Positions 52,708-61,286 of a DNA stretch of 64,000 nt are shown here, in pieces; position 1 is the first letter of the stretch; each line of letters opens with the position of its first letter. The DNA comes from Methylobacter marinus A45 (GTDB taxonomy: Bacteria; Pseudomonadota; Gammaproteobacteria; Methylococcales; Methylomonadaceae). A program made the position numbers and the translations under genes. The stretch covers positions 2,809,579 to 2,873,578 of the forward strand of contig NZ_KB912877.1 in assembly GCF_000383855.1 (NCBI RefSeq), in the 5' to 3' direction. Below the pieces are notes generated by a model, which saw nothing but the letters and a program-made list of their open reading frames with translations, had not been told where the DNA came from and did not search any database.

Positions 52708-53565
52708 TCAGGCCATTTCCATCGCGAGAGCAAAGATGTTTTCGGCATCAAAAACCTGTCTGTTATCTTCGAACAGTTTAGTAATGCAGGCGCGGTGTAA
52801 AGCCAGTTTCAACGTGCCGAAACCGATAGCTCCCCAGATGACCTTGCCGTGGCGTTCGATGCCTTTATCCATCATGTCGGTGCCGCCGATGCCGATCGGT
52901 GGCGTCGCATTGGCATCGGCCATCATTTCGATATGGGGGTTGTCCTGCCACTGGTCCACTGTGAGCAGTTCGACGCCAGCGGCACCGGTCGCAAAAACAA
53001 TGTTCGCGTATTCGATGGCTTTGGCCCTGGCCTCGTTATCGGCTGCTTCAACGGGCGTCAAGTCAACGCCGAAGCGCGCTTTCATGGCATTGCAGGCCTG
53101 GACGGCCCGCTCCAGCGAGCGGGAAGTCAGCGAGACTTCGGCGCCTTCCTGCGCCAGCATGACAGCCGCGCGCTGGCCCACCGGGCCTGTGCCGGCCAAT
53201 ACCACGGCTTTTTTGCCGGCGATGGTGCCGCTGGTTGCCAGTTTGGCCACGCCTGCCGCGGCGGTCGTGTTGCTGCCGTTGCTGTCCAGCATGATGGAGA
53301 CCTGAAAGCCGGGGAAGAAATGTTTTTGTACGGCGGTAAATAATTCCTGGCCGGCGACCATGTCGCTGCCGCCGATGAAAATGGCGGTGTTTTTCTTTTC
53401 CTTAGGTGCGCGTGTGAAAATAGTGCCTTCCACCAGGGAAGTGATGTTGTCAGGTGTCAGTCCTCCGTACCCGATCACATGATCCGCGCCGCCATCATAG
53501 CCTACAACAGTATCGAAAACGGAGGGGTGAGCGTCTGTATCGAATTGGAATAGCAGTTTTTTCAT
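52708..53565 (-). CDS. mtdA: NADP-dependent methylene-H4F/H4MPT dehydrogenase MtdA
   Basis: MtdA (285 residues) oxidises or reduces methylene-tetrahydrofolate (and methylene-H4MPT) with NADP. The start MKKLLFQFDTDAHPSVFD with VVGYDGGADHVIGYGG is highly typical of methylotroph MtdA. The Rossmann motif is VLAGTGPVGQRAAVMLAQEG and the tail ends in NIFALAMEMA. Together with fhs it supplies C1-tetrahydrofolate to glyA. Its ATG begins the minus-strand set mtdA-gck-glyA. Confidence 0.96.
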   Translation of the reverse strand: MKKLLFQFDTDAHPSVFDTVVGYDGGADHVIGYGGLTPDNITSLVEGTIFTRAPKEKKNTAIFIGGSDMVAGQELFTAVQKHFFPGFQVSIMLDSNGSNTTAAAGVAKLATSGTIAGKKAVVLAGTGPVGQRAAVMLAQEGAEVSLTSRSLERAVQACNAMKARFGVDLTPVEAADNEARAKAIEYANIVFATGAAGVELLTVDQWQDNPHIEMMADANATPPIGIGGTDMMDKGIERHGKVIWGAIGFGTLKLALHRACITKLFEDNRQVFDAENIFALAMEMA

Positions 53566-53920
53566 TAACTTACCTAAGAGTGGTTTGGAAAATTACCCGT
53601 TAATACGATTCGTAAACCGCGGCATTATACTCGATAAAGTCTTAAGTGCTCCATTTAAGCATTACTTTATGCGGTGTAGGGAGGCTGTGCTCGTCGTTGG
53701 GGATGATTTGCCGGGCAAGGGCTTATAAGGTTGCGTGGAGCGTGGGCTTTTCGTTATCATTTAATCAATATTATGCTGTAGTCATGTAGTATGGATGATA
53801 TGGGTATTACACAGATGTGTGGTGTCGGGAATATAAGTAAAGTTGGATGCTATATGATTTCCGATCGTTTGGAACTTGTGCATGGGTTCCGAAAACATTA
53901 TAGAAATTAGGAAAAAACAG
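53566..53920. promoter_or_regulatory. Divergent intergenic region between mtdA and mdh
   Basis: The 355 bases show no gene. A perfect TATAAT on the minus strand (53629-53624) lies about 60 bases before mtdA and is a candidate -10 box without a good -35. The mdh side is A+T-rich with several TATTAT-like words but no clear promoter. This is where control of both serine-cycle units would act. Confidence 0.45.
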
Positions 53921-54898
53921 ATGAAAACACCCGTTCATATCGCGGTTACTGGTGCGGCAGGACAAATCAGTTATTCATTGCTATTTCGCTTGGCGGCGGG
54001 TTCGTTGCTCGGTCCCGAACAGCCGATCGTCTTGCATTTACTGGAAATTCCCCAAGCCATGGAAGCTTTACAGGGTGTGGTGATGGAATTGAAGGATTGC
54101 GCCTATCCGCTGCTGCATCGTATAGAAATCACCGCCGACCCCAAAGTAGCGTTCCGGGATGTCGATTATGCTTTTTTGGTTGGCGCGCGTCCGCGTGGGC
54201 CGGGTATGGAGCGCAAGGACTTGCTGGAGGTTAACGCGGAAATTTTTGCGGTGCAAGGCAAGGCCTTGAATGAAGTGGCCAACCGGAATATAAAAATACT
54301 GGTGACAGGCAATCCGGCCAATACCAATGCCTTGATTGCTCTAAAGAACGCGCCGGATTTGAAGCCGGAGAATTTTTCCGCCATGACCCGGTTGGATCAC
54401 AATCGGGCACTTAGCCAATTAGCCGAAAAATGCGGCGTGCTGCCGTCCGATGTGAAAAACATGATTATCTGGGGTAATCATTCCATCACGCAGTATCCCG
54501 ACCTGCATCATGCCAAGGTCAAGGGGCAGGATGCCTTGTCACTGGTTGAGCATGACTGGTTTGTAAAAGAATTTATACCGACCGTGCAGCAGCGCGGCGC
54601 CGCCATTATTAAGGCAAGAGGGCAATCCAGCGCGGCATCGGCGGCCAATGCCGCGATCAATCAGATGAACAACTGGGCGCTGGGTACCAAGGAAGGGGAC
54701 TGGGTCAGCATGGCGATACCGTCGGATGGCAGTTACGGCATTGAGCAGGGTCTGGTTTATTCTTATCCCGTGACCGTCGTCGATGGGCAGATCAATATCG
54801 TCAAGGGGCTCGAGATCAACGAGTTCAGCATGCAGAGAATGCGGGCAACCGAAGCCGAATTAAAAGAAGAGAGGGATTCGGTCAGGCATTTGTTCTGA
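53921..54898 (+). CDS. mdh: Malate dehydrogenase
   Basis: The 325-residue NAD-dependent enzyme interconverts malate and oxaloacetate. The Rossmann motif is [19 protein letters not shown], the substrate-binding Arg lies in [16 protein letters not shown], and the catalytic His is in [14 protein letters not shown]. It belongs to the cytosolic-type (two-domain, NADP-MDH-like) branch. I start it at ATG 53921 ([11 protein letters not shown]) with AGGA upstream; an upstream in-frame ATG at 53876 adds 15 residues unlike the family. It is isolated on the plus strand between minus-strand serine-cycle genes. Confidence 0.96.
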   Translation: MKTPVHIAVTGAAGQISYSLLFRLAAGSLLGPEQPIVLHLLEIPQAMEALQGVVMELKDCAYPLLHRIEITADPKVAFRDVDYAFLVGARPRGPGMERKDLLEVNAEIFAVQGKALNEVANRNIKILVTGNPANTNALIALKNAPDLKPENFSAMTRLDHNRALSQLAEKCGVLPSDVKNMIIWGNHSITQYPDLHHAKVKGQDALSLVEHDWFVKEFIPTVQQRGAAIIKARGQSSAASAANAAINQMNNWALGTKEGDWVSMAIPSDGSYGIEQGLVYSYPVTVVDGQINIVKGLEINEFSMQRMRATEAELKEERDSVRHLF

Positions 54899-54917
54899 AC
54901 CTCTTTCCGTCGACAAT

Positions 54918-54946
54918 AAAAAAGGGCGGCTATACCGCCCTTTTTT
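54918..54946. terminator. Bidirectional terminator between mdh and hydroxypyruvate reductase
   Basis: A perfect 12-bp stem (AAAAAAGGGCGG / CCGCCCTTTTTT) with loop CTATA lies between two convergent genes and has A and T runs on each side, so it serves both. Confidence 0.93.
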
Positions 54947-54948
54947 AA

Positions 54949-55920
54949 TCAAGCCATCCGGTCGGGCGGTTCCTGGCCGGCGAAAAAGGCCGCCAGATTT
55001 TCCAGTACTTTTTCACCCATCGCCGTACGCGTGGCAATCGTAGCACTGCCTAAATGCGGTAACAGCGAAACATTCTCCAGCGACAGAAAGCCTTCGTCAA
55101 TGTCAGGTTCGCCTTCGTAGACATCGAGGCCAGCGCCGGCTATTCTTTTTTCTTTCAATGCCTTGATCAAGGCCTTGCTGTCGACGACGTCGCCGCGCGC
55201 GGTATTGATCAAATGCGCTGTCGGCTTCATCTGGCTGAGTCGCTGTTCATTGATTAAATGATGCGTTTCTGCACCGCCTGGACAGTGCAGTGAAACGTAG
55301 TCGGAAACCTGCATAAGCTCTTCAAGTGTTTCACAGCGTGTCGCGTCCAGATCGTCAACGACATGCTGATCCGCGGCTCGGGGACTGAAGTAATAGATTT
55401 TCATGTTGAAGCCATGATGAGCTTTTCGCGCCATGGCCTGGGCAATGCGGCCAAATCCGATCAGGCCTAATGCGGCGCCCGTGACATCGGAACTCATCAT
55501 ATGCGTCGGGCACCAGCCGGTCCATTGCCGGGCCCGGACCAAGCGGTCGCCTTCGGCGCCGCGCCGCGCCGACATCAATAACAGGGTCATGGCGATATCG
55601 GCGGTGCTTTCGGTTAATACGCCCGGGGTGTTGGTGACGACCAGTCCCTGTTCTTTTGCGGCATTGATATCGATATGGTTGAAGCCGACGCCGAAATTGC
55701 CCAGGATTTTGCAGCGCTTGTTCGGGACATTGATGACCTCCGCGGGGAATGAATCGCAAACGGTCGGGCATACGGCATCGTAGTGTTGCAGCGCGTCTCT
55801 GAAATGAGCGGCGGACAGCGGACGGTCGTATTCGTTTAAGGTAACGTCATAAAGCTCTTTCAGCTTGGCTTCAACGGACTCGGGCCACTTGCGCGTGATG
55901 AAGACTTTGGGTTTGCTCAT
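54949..55920 (-). CDS. hprA: Hydroxypyruvate/glyoxylate reductase
   Basis: The 323-residue D-2-hydroxyacid dehydrogenase reduces hydroxypyruvate to D-glycerate, the step between the aminotransferase and glycerate kinase. The NAD motif is ALGLIGFGRIAQAMARKA. The catalytic Arg is in INTARGDVVDSKAL, the Glu in GLDVYEGEP and the His in LLPHLGSAT. I start it at 55920 (MSKPKVFITRKW); 25 further in-frame codons upstream are A+T-rich and unlike the family. Substrate preference is inferred from context. Confidence 0.93.
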   Translation of the reverse strand: MSKPKVFITRKWPESVEAKLKELYDVTLNEYDRPLSAAHFRDALQHYDAVCPTVCDSFPAEVINVPNKRCKILGNFGVGFNHIDINAAKEQGLVVTNTPGVLTESTADIAMTLLLMSARRGAEGDRLVRARQWTGWCPTHMMSSDVTGAALGLIGFGRIAQAMARKAHHGFNMKIYYFSPRAADQHVVDDLDATRCETLEELMQVSDYVSLHCPGGAETHHLINEQRLSQMKPTAHLINTARGDVVDSKALIKALKEKRIAGAGLDVYEGEPDIDEGFLSLENVSLLPHLGSATIATRTAMGEKVLENLAAFFAGQEPPDRMA

Positions 55921-55985
55921 TAATATCCTCCAGGTAAGCAACTTATAGGGATTGTTTTCGATTTGAAAATATAACGCTATAAAGC

Positions 55986-56021
55986 ACAAAGGCATCGCCG
56001 TTATTAACGGGATGCCTTTGT
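55986..56021 (-). terminator. Possible terminator between sgaA and hprA
   Basis: A perfect 11-bp stem (ACAAAGGCATC / GATGCCTTTGT) with a self-complementary loop lies after the sgaA stop on the minus strand. The following bases are only moderately T-rich, so it may be a weak terminator allowing read-through to hprA. Confidence 0.5.
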
Positions 56022-56050
56022 TTGGGTTTCCTGCTGATTAGGCCGTCGCG

Positions 56051-57217
56051 TTATTTTGCCGTGGACCGGTAATATTCAATCGCCGCGGCAACGCCTGAGC
56101 CAGGCTTGATATCGAAGCCGTTATCGAGCATCGCCATTTCAACGCCGGCGATCGCGCCCAGCATGGATACATCATTCATATCGCCGACATGGCCGATACG
56201 GAAGACTTTGCCGGCTACTTCAGACAGGCCCGCGCCCAGTGAGATATTGTACTTGTTGAATGCCGTGCTGATCACATCGCGGGCATCCTTGCCTTCCGGC
56301 ACGACGATCGCGGAAACGGTGTCGGATTCGAAACCGGGTTGCGCGCATAATTTCAACCCCCATGCCTCAACGGCTTTACGTGTGCCTTCAGCCAGGCGGT
56401 GGTGGCGCGCATACACATTTTCCAGTCCTTCCTCGAATAACAGGTCCAGCGCTTTGCGCAAACCGTATAAAATCGGCAGTGAAGGGGTGTAGGGAGTATA
56501 GCCGTCTTTATTCGCCGACATCTGGTCTTTCAGGTCCAGGAAGCAGCGTGGATAAGTGGATGTTTCACAGGCTTGCAGGGCTTTTTGGCTGAAAGCCACG
56601 AAAGCACCGCCGGCCGGCAGCATAAAGCCTTTTTGCGAGCCGCTGATGGCGCCGTCAACGCCCCATTCATCCATGCGGAAATCCAGGCTGGCAATCGAGC
56701 TGACGCCGTCAACGAATAGCAGTGCCGGGTGGTTGGCGGCGTTCATGGCTTTGCGGACGCCGCCGATGTCGCTGGTAACGCCGGTTGCGGTTTCATTGTG
56801 GGTCGCCAGAACGGCTTTGATCTCGTGCTGGCTGTCTTCTTTTAAACGGGCTTCCAGTTTATCCAGAGGAATGCCTTTGCCCCAGGCTTCCTGATGGATT
56901 TCGACATCAAAGCCCAGGCGTTTTGCCATTTCGGCCCATAAATGGCTGAATTGGCCGAAACGATAGATCAATACTTTATCGCCTGGATTTAAGGTATTGG
57001 TTAAGGCGATTTCCCAGCCCGCTGTGCCTGTGGCCGGAAAAACAAATGCTTGCCCGGTTTCTGTTTTAAATACTTTTTTCAGGTCCTGTAAAAGAGGCTT
57101 CAGCAGCTTGGGGAAGATGGGTGAGCGATGATCTTCCATGTTGACATGCATAGCATTCAGAACTTCACTTGGCACGTTAGTCGGGCCAGGAATATATAGG
57201 TGGTTACGACCAGCCAT
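56051..57217 (-). CDS. sgaA: Serine-glyoxylate aminotransferase
   Basis: SgaA (388 residues) converts serine and glyoxylate to hydroxypyruvate and glycine, a key serine-cycle step. It matches the methylotroph type: GRNHLYIPGPTNVPSEVLNAM, ATHNETATGVTSDIGGVRKA, LLFVDGVSSIASLDFRMDEW, and the PLP lysine in AISGSQKGFMLPAGG near residue 192. The GAGGCG site precedes the ATG. It is the canonical enzyme; the class V gene at 46698 is divergent. Confidence 0.96.
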   Translation of the reverse strand: MAGRNHLYIPGPTNVPSEVLNAMHVNMEDHRSPIFPKLLKPLLQDLKKVFKTETGQAFVFPATGTAGWEIALTNTLNPGDKVLIYRFGQFSHLWAEMAKRLGFDVEIHQEAWGKGIPLDKLEARLKEDSQHEIKAVLATHNETATGVTSDIGGVRKAMNAANHPALLFVDGVSSIASLDFRMDEWGVDGAISGSQKGFMLPAGGAFVAFSQKALQACETSTYPRCFLDLKDQMSANKDGYTPYTPSLPILYGLRKALDLLFEEGLENVYARHHRLAEGTRKAVEAWGLKLCAQPGFESDTVSAIVVPEGKDARDVISTAFNKYNISLGAGLSEVAGKVFRIGHVGDMNDVSMLGAIAGVEMAMLDNGFDIKPGSGVAAAIEYYRSTAK

Positions 57218-57353
57218 TGTATCGCCTCTTTATAATTTAATAGTTGGATGTTGAATAAAACAAGGTTGAGCCTTTTAAGGCTCGAAAAATGGCCAATCAT
57301 GACATAGCCGCTATAAATCAGCAAGATTTGATTGGTAAAATGCGCTTTAAAAA

Positions 57354-57381
57354 TTGACTTTGACGACTCTGAAAGTAAAAT
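57354..57381 (+). promoter_or_regulatory. Candidate sigma-70 promoter for mcl-mtkA-mtkB
   Basis: TTGACT (57354-57359) and TAAAAT (57376-57381) each match the consensus boxes at five of six positions, with a 16-base spacer. They lie about 95 bases before the mcl start and would give a leader of about 85 bases. No operator is recognised, and expression evidence is needed to confirm it. Confidence 0.55.
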
Positions 57382-57473
57382 GTTGGGTTGATTTATGTCC
57401 GGTTTAGGCCGGGGAAGGCCATTTAAGCACTGAAATCAGGGCCCTAGTTTAATAATAAAGTTGGAAGGTATCA

Positions 57474-58430
57474 ATGAGTCACACATTATATGAAGCGTCA
57501 GTTCAACGAGTTCAGCGCTGTGAATTAGCGGTTCCGGGCTCAAACCCCGGCATGTTCGAAAAAGCGATGAAGAGCGGCGTGGATTTCATCTTTCTTGACC
57601 TTGAGGATGCGGTTGCTCCCGATGACAAGCTGCAGGCGCGCAAAAATGTCATCGAAGCGATCAATGATCTGGATTGGAAAGGGCATGGGGTTACCGTTTC
57701 AGTACGTATCAATGGCCTCGATACTCAGTACATGGTTCGCGACGTGGTTGATCTGGTCGAACAGGCCGGCAGCAAAATTGACACCATCCTGATTCCGAAA
57801 GTCGGCGTTTATGCCGATGTCTATATGGTTGAGGCAATGCTCAATCAGTTGGAAATGCAGCAGGGGCTGAAAAATAAAATCGGCATCGAAGCGCTGATTG
57901 AAACGGCGCTGGGCATGGCCAATGTCGAAGATATCGCGCGCAACGGCGCGACCGGCCGTCTGGAGGCCCTGCATTTCGGCGTGGCCGACTATGCGGCCAG
58001 TAATCGCGCCAGAACCACCAACATCGGCGGGCTGAATCCTGATTATCCGGGCGATCAATGGCATGCCGCGATCAGCCGCATGACCGTCGCCTGCCGCGCA
58101 TTCGGCCTGCGGCCTATTGACGGGCCGTTCGGCGATATCAAGGATCCCGACGGCTATAAGCAGGCTGCAAGACGGGCGGCCGCGCTAGGCTGCGAGGGCA
58201 AATGGGCGATTCATCCGTCTCAGGTGGAATTGGCCAATGATGTATTTACACCGCCCGCGGCTGAAGTCGAGAAAGCGCAACGCATATTAGCCGCGCTAAA
58301 AGAAGCGGCCGCACAGGGCAAAGGCGCGGCGGCACTGGACGGTCGCCTGATCGACGCCGCTTCGGAAAGAATGGCGAACAATGTGGTCAGGGCGGCCGAA
58401 GCCATTGCCGCGAAAAGCAAAAATAACTAA
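57474..58430 (+). CDS. mcl: Malyl-CoA lyase
   Basis: Mcl (318 residues) splits malyl-CoA to glyoxylate and acetyl-CoA. It belongs to the CitE/HpcH-like family: LAVPGSNPGMFEKAM, the acidic metal-site patch FIFLDLEDAVAPDDK, IGIEALIETALGMANVEDIA, and GKWAIHPSQVELANDVF. GGAAGG precedes the ATG. It heads mcl-mtkA-mtkB, with the gaps of 70 and 12 bases consistent with one message. Confidence 0.95.
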   Translation: MSHTLYEASVQRVQRCELAVPGSNPGMFEKAMKSGVDFIFLDLEDAVAPDDKLQARKNVIEAINDLDWKGHGVTVSVRINGLDTQYMVRDVVDLVEQAGSKIDTILIPKVGVYADVYMVEAMLNQLEMQQGLKNKIGIEALIETALGMANVEDIARNGATGRLEALHFGVADYAASNRARTTNIGGLNPDYPGDQWHAAISRMTVACRAFGLRPIDGPFGDIKDPDGYKQAARRAAALGCEGKWAIHPSQVELANDVFTPPAAEVEKAQRILAALKEAAAQGKGAAALDGRLIDAASERMANNVVRAAEAIAAKSKNN

Positions 58431-58500
58431 CAACAGAGACAAGCCGTACTTGATTTACGGCCTGTGCTGGTAATTTTCAAATATTAAAGAGAGAGATGCT

Positions 58501-59682
58501 GTGGATATTCATGAGTATCAAGCGAAAGAAATTTTAAGCGGTTACGGGGTTAAAATCGCTGAAGGTGGGATGGCTTACAGTCCTGAGGATGCCGTGCAAC
58601 GTTCCAGGGAAATCGGGGGCAATGTTTGGGCTGTCAAGGCACAGATTCATTCGGGAGCTCGTGGTAAAGCCGGCGGCATTAAAATCTGTAAAAGCGATAG
58701 AGAAGTTGAGGCGGCCGCGGAAGCGCTGTTAGGCAAAAGACTGGTCACGCACCAGACGGGACCGGCCGGTAAAGTCTGCTCAAGGCTGTATGTCGAAGCC
58801 GGAACCGATATCGCCAAAGAGCTGTATTTCTGTTTTTTGGTTGACCGCGGCTCGGAACGTATCGTCATGGTCGGCTCCGCGCAGGGCGGTATGGAGATCG
58901 AGGAACTGGCCGAAACCAATCCTGAAGCCATTACCAAAATCTATATTGAGCCCGCGGTAGGGCTGCAGGATTATCAGGCGCGTGAAATGGCGTTTGCCTT
59001 GGGCATGGATGCGGCCATGCTGAGTCATGCCGTCAAAACCATTAAAGGCTGCTACCGTGCCTTGCGTGACCTGGATGCCAACATGCTGGAAATCAACCCG
59101 CTGGTTATTACCGGCAGCGGCGAGCTGCTGGCGCTGGATGCGAAAATGGGATTTGACGACAACGCCCTGTTCCGTCAGCCCAAGGTGGCCGAGTTGCGCG
59201 ACAAGACGCAGGAAGATGCGCGCGAGATGGCTGCGGCGGACCGTGGCTTGAGCTATGTCGGCCTGGACGGCGATATCGGCTGCATGATCAACGGCGCCGG
59301 TCTGGCCATGGCGACGATGGATATGATTAAACTAGCCGGCGGCGAGCCTGCCAATTTCCTGGATGTCGGCGGCGGCGCCTCGGCCGAGCGTACCGAAAAA
59401 GCCTTCCGGCTGGTACTGGCCGATGAAAACGTCAAAGCGATGCTGGTCAACATTTTCGCCGGTATCAACCGTTGCGACTGGATCGCCGAAGGCGTGGTCG
59501 AGGCGGTCAAGAAAATCGACATGAAAATTCCGTTGATCGTGCGTTTATCCGGTACGAACGTGGAAGAGGGCCGCAGAATTATTGCTGAGAGTGGTTTGCC
59601 TATCATTACGGCAGAAACATTGGCAGAAGCTGCTGAAAAAGCGGTTCAGGCGCGTAATGAAGCTGTCGCAAAAGCAGGCTAG
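58501..59682 (+). CDS. mtkA: Malate-CoA ligase beta subunit
   Basis: MtkA (393 residues) is the ATP-grasp subunit of malate thiokinase, which activates malate to malyl-CoA. It resembles Suc[18 protein letters not shown] at the start, [16 protein letters not shown], the SucC-like [14 protein letters not shown] and the [17 protein letters not shown] end. It begins with GTG. The operon context with mcl favours malate over succinate as substrate. Confidence 0.94.
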   Translation: MDIHEYQAKEILSGYGVKIAEGGMAYSPEDAVQRSREIGGNVWAVKAQIHSGARGKAGGIKICKSDREVEAAAEALLGKRLVTHQTGPAGKVCSRLYVEAGTDIAKELYFCFLVDRGSERIVMVGSAQGGMEIEELAETNPEAITKIYIEPAVGLQDYQAREMAFALGMDAAMLSHAVKTIKGCYRALRDLDANMLEINPLVITGSGELLALDAKMGFDDNALFRQPKVAELRDKTQEDAREMAAADRGLSYVGLDGDIGCMINGAGLAMATMDMIKLAGGEPANFLDVGGGASAERTEKAFRLVLADENVKAMLVNIFAGINRCDWIAEGVVEAVKKIDMKIPLIVRLSGTNVEEGRRIIAESGLPIITAETLAEAAEKAVQARNEAVAKAG

Positions 59683-59694
59683 GGGAAACTATAA

Positions 59695-60582
59695 ATGGCT
59701 ATTTTAATTAACGAAAACACACGCATTATTGTTCAGGGCTTTACCGGCAAAATCGGTTCCTTCCATGCCCAGGATATGATTAATTACGGGTCCAATGTCG
59801 TCGGCGGCATCACGCCGGGCAAGGGCGGTCAGACGCATCTGGGGCTGCCTGTCTTCAATACGGTCAAGGAGTCCGTGCAGAAAGCCGGTGCCGAGGCCAG
59901 TATTATCTTCGTTCCGCCCGCTTTCGCGGCTGATTCAATCATGGAAGCGGCCGATGCCGGCATTAAATATTGCGTGGCCATTACCGACGGCATTCCTACA
60001 CAGGACATGATGAAAGTGAAAAACTTTCTGCGCCGCTTCCCGAAAGAAGAAAGAATGGTGCTGACCGGCCCTAACTGCGCCGGCACGATCAGCCCGGGGC
60101 GCGCCATGCTCGGTATTATGCCTGGACACATCTATATGAAGGGCAACGTCGGTATCGTCGGCCGTTCGGGTACTCTGGGTTATGAAGCCGCCGACCAGAT
60201 GAAACGCTTGGGCATAGGCGTTTCCACCTCGGTCGGTATCGGCGGCGATCCGATCAACGGCAGCTCACACCGCGATATTCTGGAGAGATTTGAACAGGAT
60301 CCGGAAACCAAAGTCGTGGTCATGATTGGCGAGATCGGCGGTCCCCAGGAAGTGGAGGCCGGCCTGTTCGCCAAAGAACACATGAGCAAGCCGGTCGTGG
60401 CTTATATCGCCGGTTTAACCGCGCCGGAAGGCCGTCGCATGGGGCATGCCGGCGCGATCATTTCATCCATAGGCGAAAGCGCGGCCGAAAAAGTTGCGAT
60501 GTTGAAGGAACTGGGCGTGACGATTTGTCCGACTCCGTCCGCGATGGGCGAAACGGTGGCCTCCGTATTGGCTAAACTGTAA
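59695..60582 (+). CDS. mtkB: Malate-CoA ligase alpha subunit
   Basis: MtkB (295 residues) is the SucD-like CoA-binding subunit with the phospho-histidine. Marks are RIIVQGFTGKIGSFHAQDM, GPNCAGTISPGRAMLGIMPG, GTLGYEAADQM and the active His in GHAGAIISS near residue 246. A good GGGGA site precedes the ATG. With MtkA it forms the malyl-CoA-making enzyme. Confidence 0.95.
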   Translation: MAILINENTRIIVQGFTGKIGSFHAQDMINYGSNVVGGITPGKGGQTHLGLPVFNTVKESVQKAGAEASIIFVPPAFAADSIMEAADAGIKYCVAITDGIPTQDMMKVKNFLRRFPKEERMVLTGPNCAGTISPGRAMLGIMPGHIYMKGNVGIVGRSGTLGYEAADQMKRLGIGVSTSVGIGGDPINGSSHRDILERFEQDPETKVVVMIGEIGGPQEVEAGLFAKEHMSKPVVAYIAGLTAPEGRRMGHAGAIISSIGESAAEKVAMLKELGVTICPTPSAMGETVASVLAKL

Positions 60583-60608
60583 GTTCAGGCATTTACTTAC
60601 TGCAAACA

Positions 60609-60644
60609 AAAAGCCGCATCCTGCGTCAGTGGGATGCGGCTTTT
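60609..60644 (+). terminator. Intrinsic terminator after mtkB
   Basis: A 13-bp perfect stem (AAAAGCCGCATCC / GGATGCGGCTTTT) with a 10-base loop follows the mtkB stop by 26 bases and ends the mcl-mtkA-mtkB operon. Confidence 0.9.
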
Positions 60645-60745
60645 GTCGTTTTAGAGCGTTGCAAGCCGGTGGCAGTGTGCTTTGCTTGACGGGGGAGCCG
60701 AATATTTATACAAAGAAACTCGACATGATTTAACAGAGATGAATA

Positions 60746-61264
60746 ATGAAAAAATTGTTTTTTGCTTTATGGCCGGACGATGAAACCAGGCAGGGCCTCA
60801 TGCGCTTGCAGACATCCATGGAAGCTAAAAGGATGAAATGGGTATCTGGGCAAAATCTGCACGTCACGCTGGTATTTCTAGGCAATGTCGATGAGGCGAC
60901 TGAAGCCATGATCAAGGAGCGCGTCGCCGATATTTCGGCCGAGCCTTTCGTGTTGACCTTTGACCAGCTGAGCTATTGGAGCAGGCCCAGGATTTTATGC
61001 CTGACCTGCCGGCAATTTGGGCATGAGGTGGTGGACCTGGCGGACGCGCTGGATCAAGCGGTGGCGGACTGCGGCGTGGAAACCGATACGAGGCCTTACA
61101 CGCCGCATATAACCTTGGCCAGGCAGGCGCGTGCTATCGTGCAGGAGTTCGCTCCCATCATTTGGCGCGCTGATTCCTTTTGCCTGATGGAATCCTGCGG
61201 CACGTCGGAGGGTGTGATCTATAAAGTGCTGCGGAAATGGCCCTTGATCAAAACCGTAGGCTAG
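60746..61264 (+). CDS. thpR: RNA 2',3'-cyclic phosphodiesterase (2H family)
   Basis: The 172-residue 2H-phosphoesterase has the two signature motifs HVTLVFLG near residue 40 and HITLARQA near 125, in which the His and Thr form the active site. The family hydrolyses 2',3'-cyclic phosphates on RNA ends. It follows a terminator and has no operon partner; its 3' end faces trkH. Confidence 0.92.
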   Translation: MKKLFFALWPDDETRQGLMRLQTSMEAKRMKWVSGQNLHVTLVFLGNVDEATEAMIKERVADISAEPFVLTFDQLSYWSRPRILCLTCRQFGHEVVDLADALDQAVADCGVETDTRPYTPHITLARQARAIVQEFAPIIWRADSFCLMESCGTSEGVIYKVLRKWPLIKTVG

Positions 61265-61286
61265 AACGATAGAGGCAGTGACCGCC

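Noticed and set aside
53876-53920. Upstream in-frame start for mdh adding 15 residues
   Set aside because: Added residues are unlike the family N terminus, and AGGA is well placed before the ATG at 53921.
58501-60582. Succinyl-CoA synthetase sucCD
   Set aside because: The subunits are homologous to SucCD, but the operon with malyl-CoA lyase and the serine-cycle genes makes malate-CoA ligase much more likely; substrate assay would settle it.
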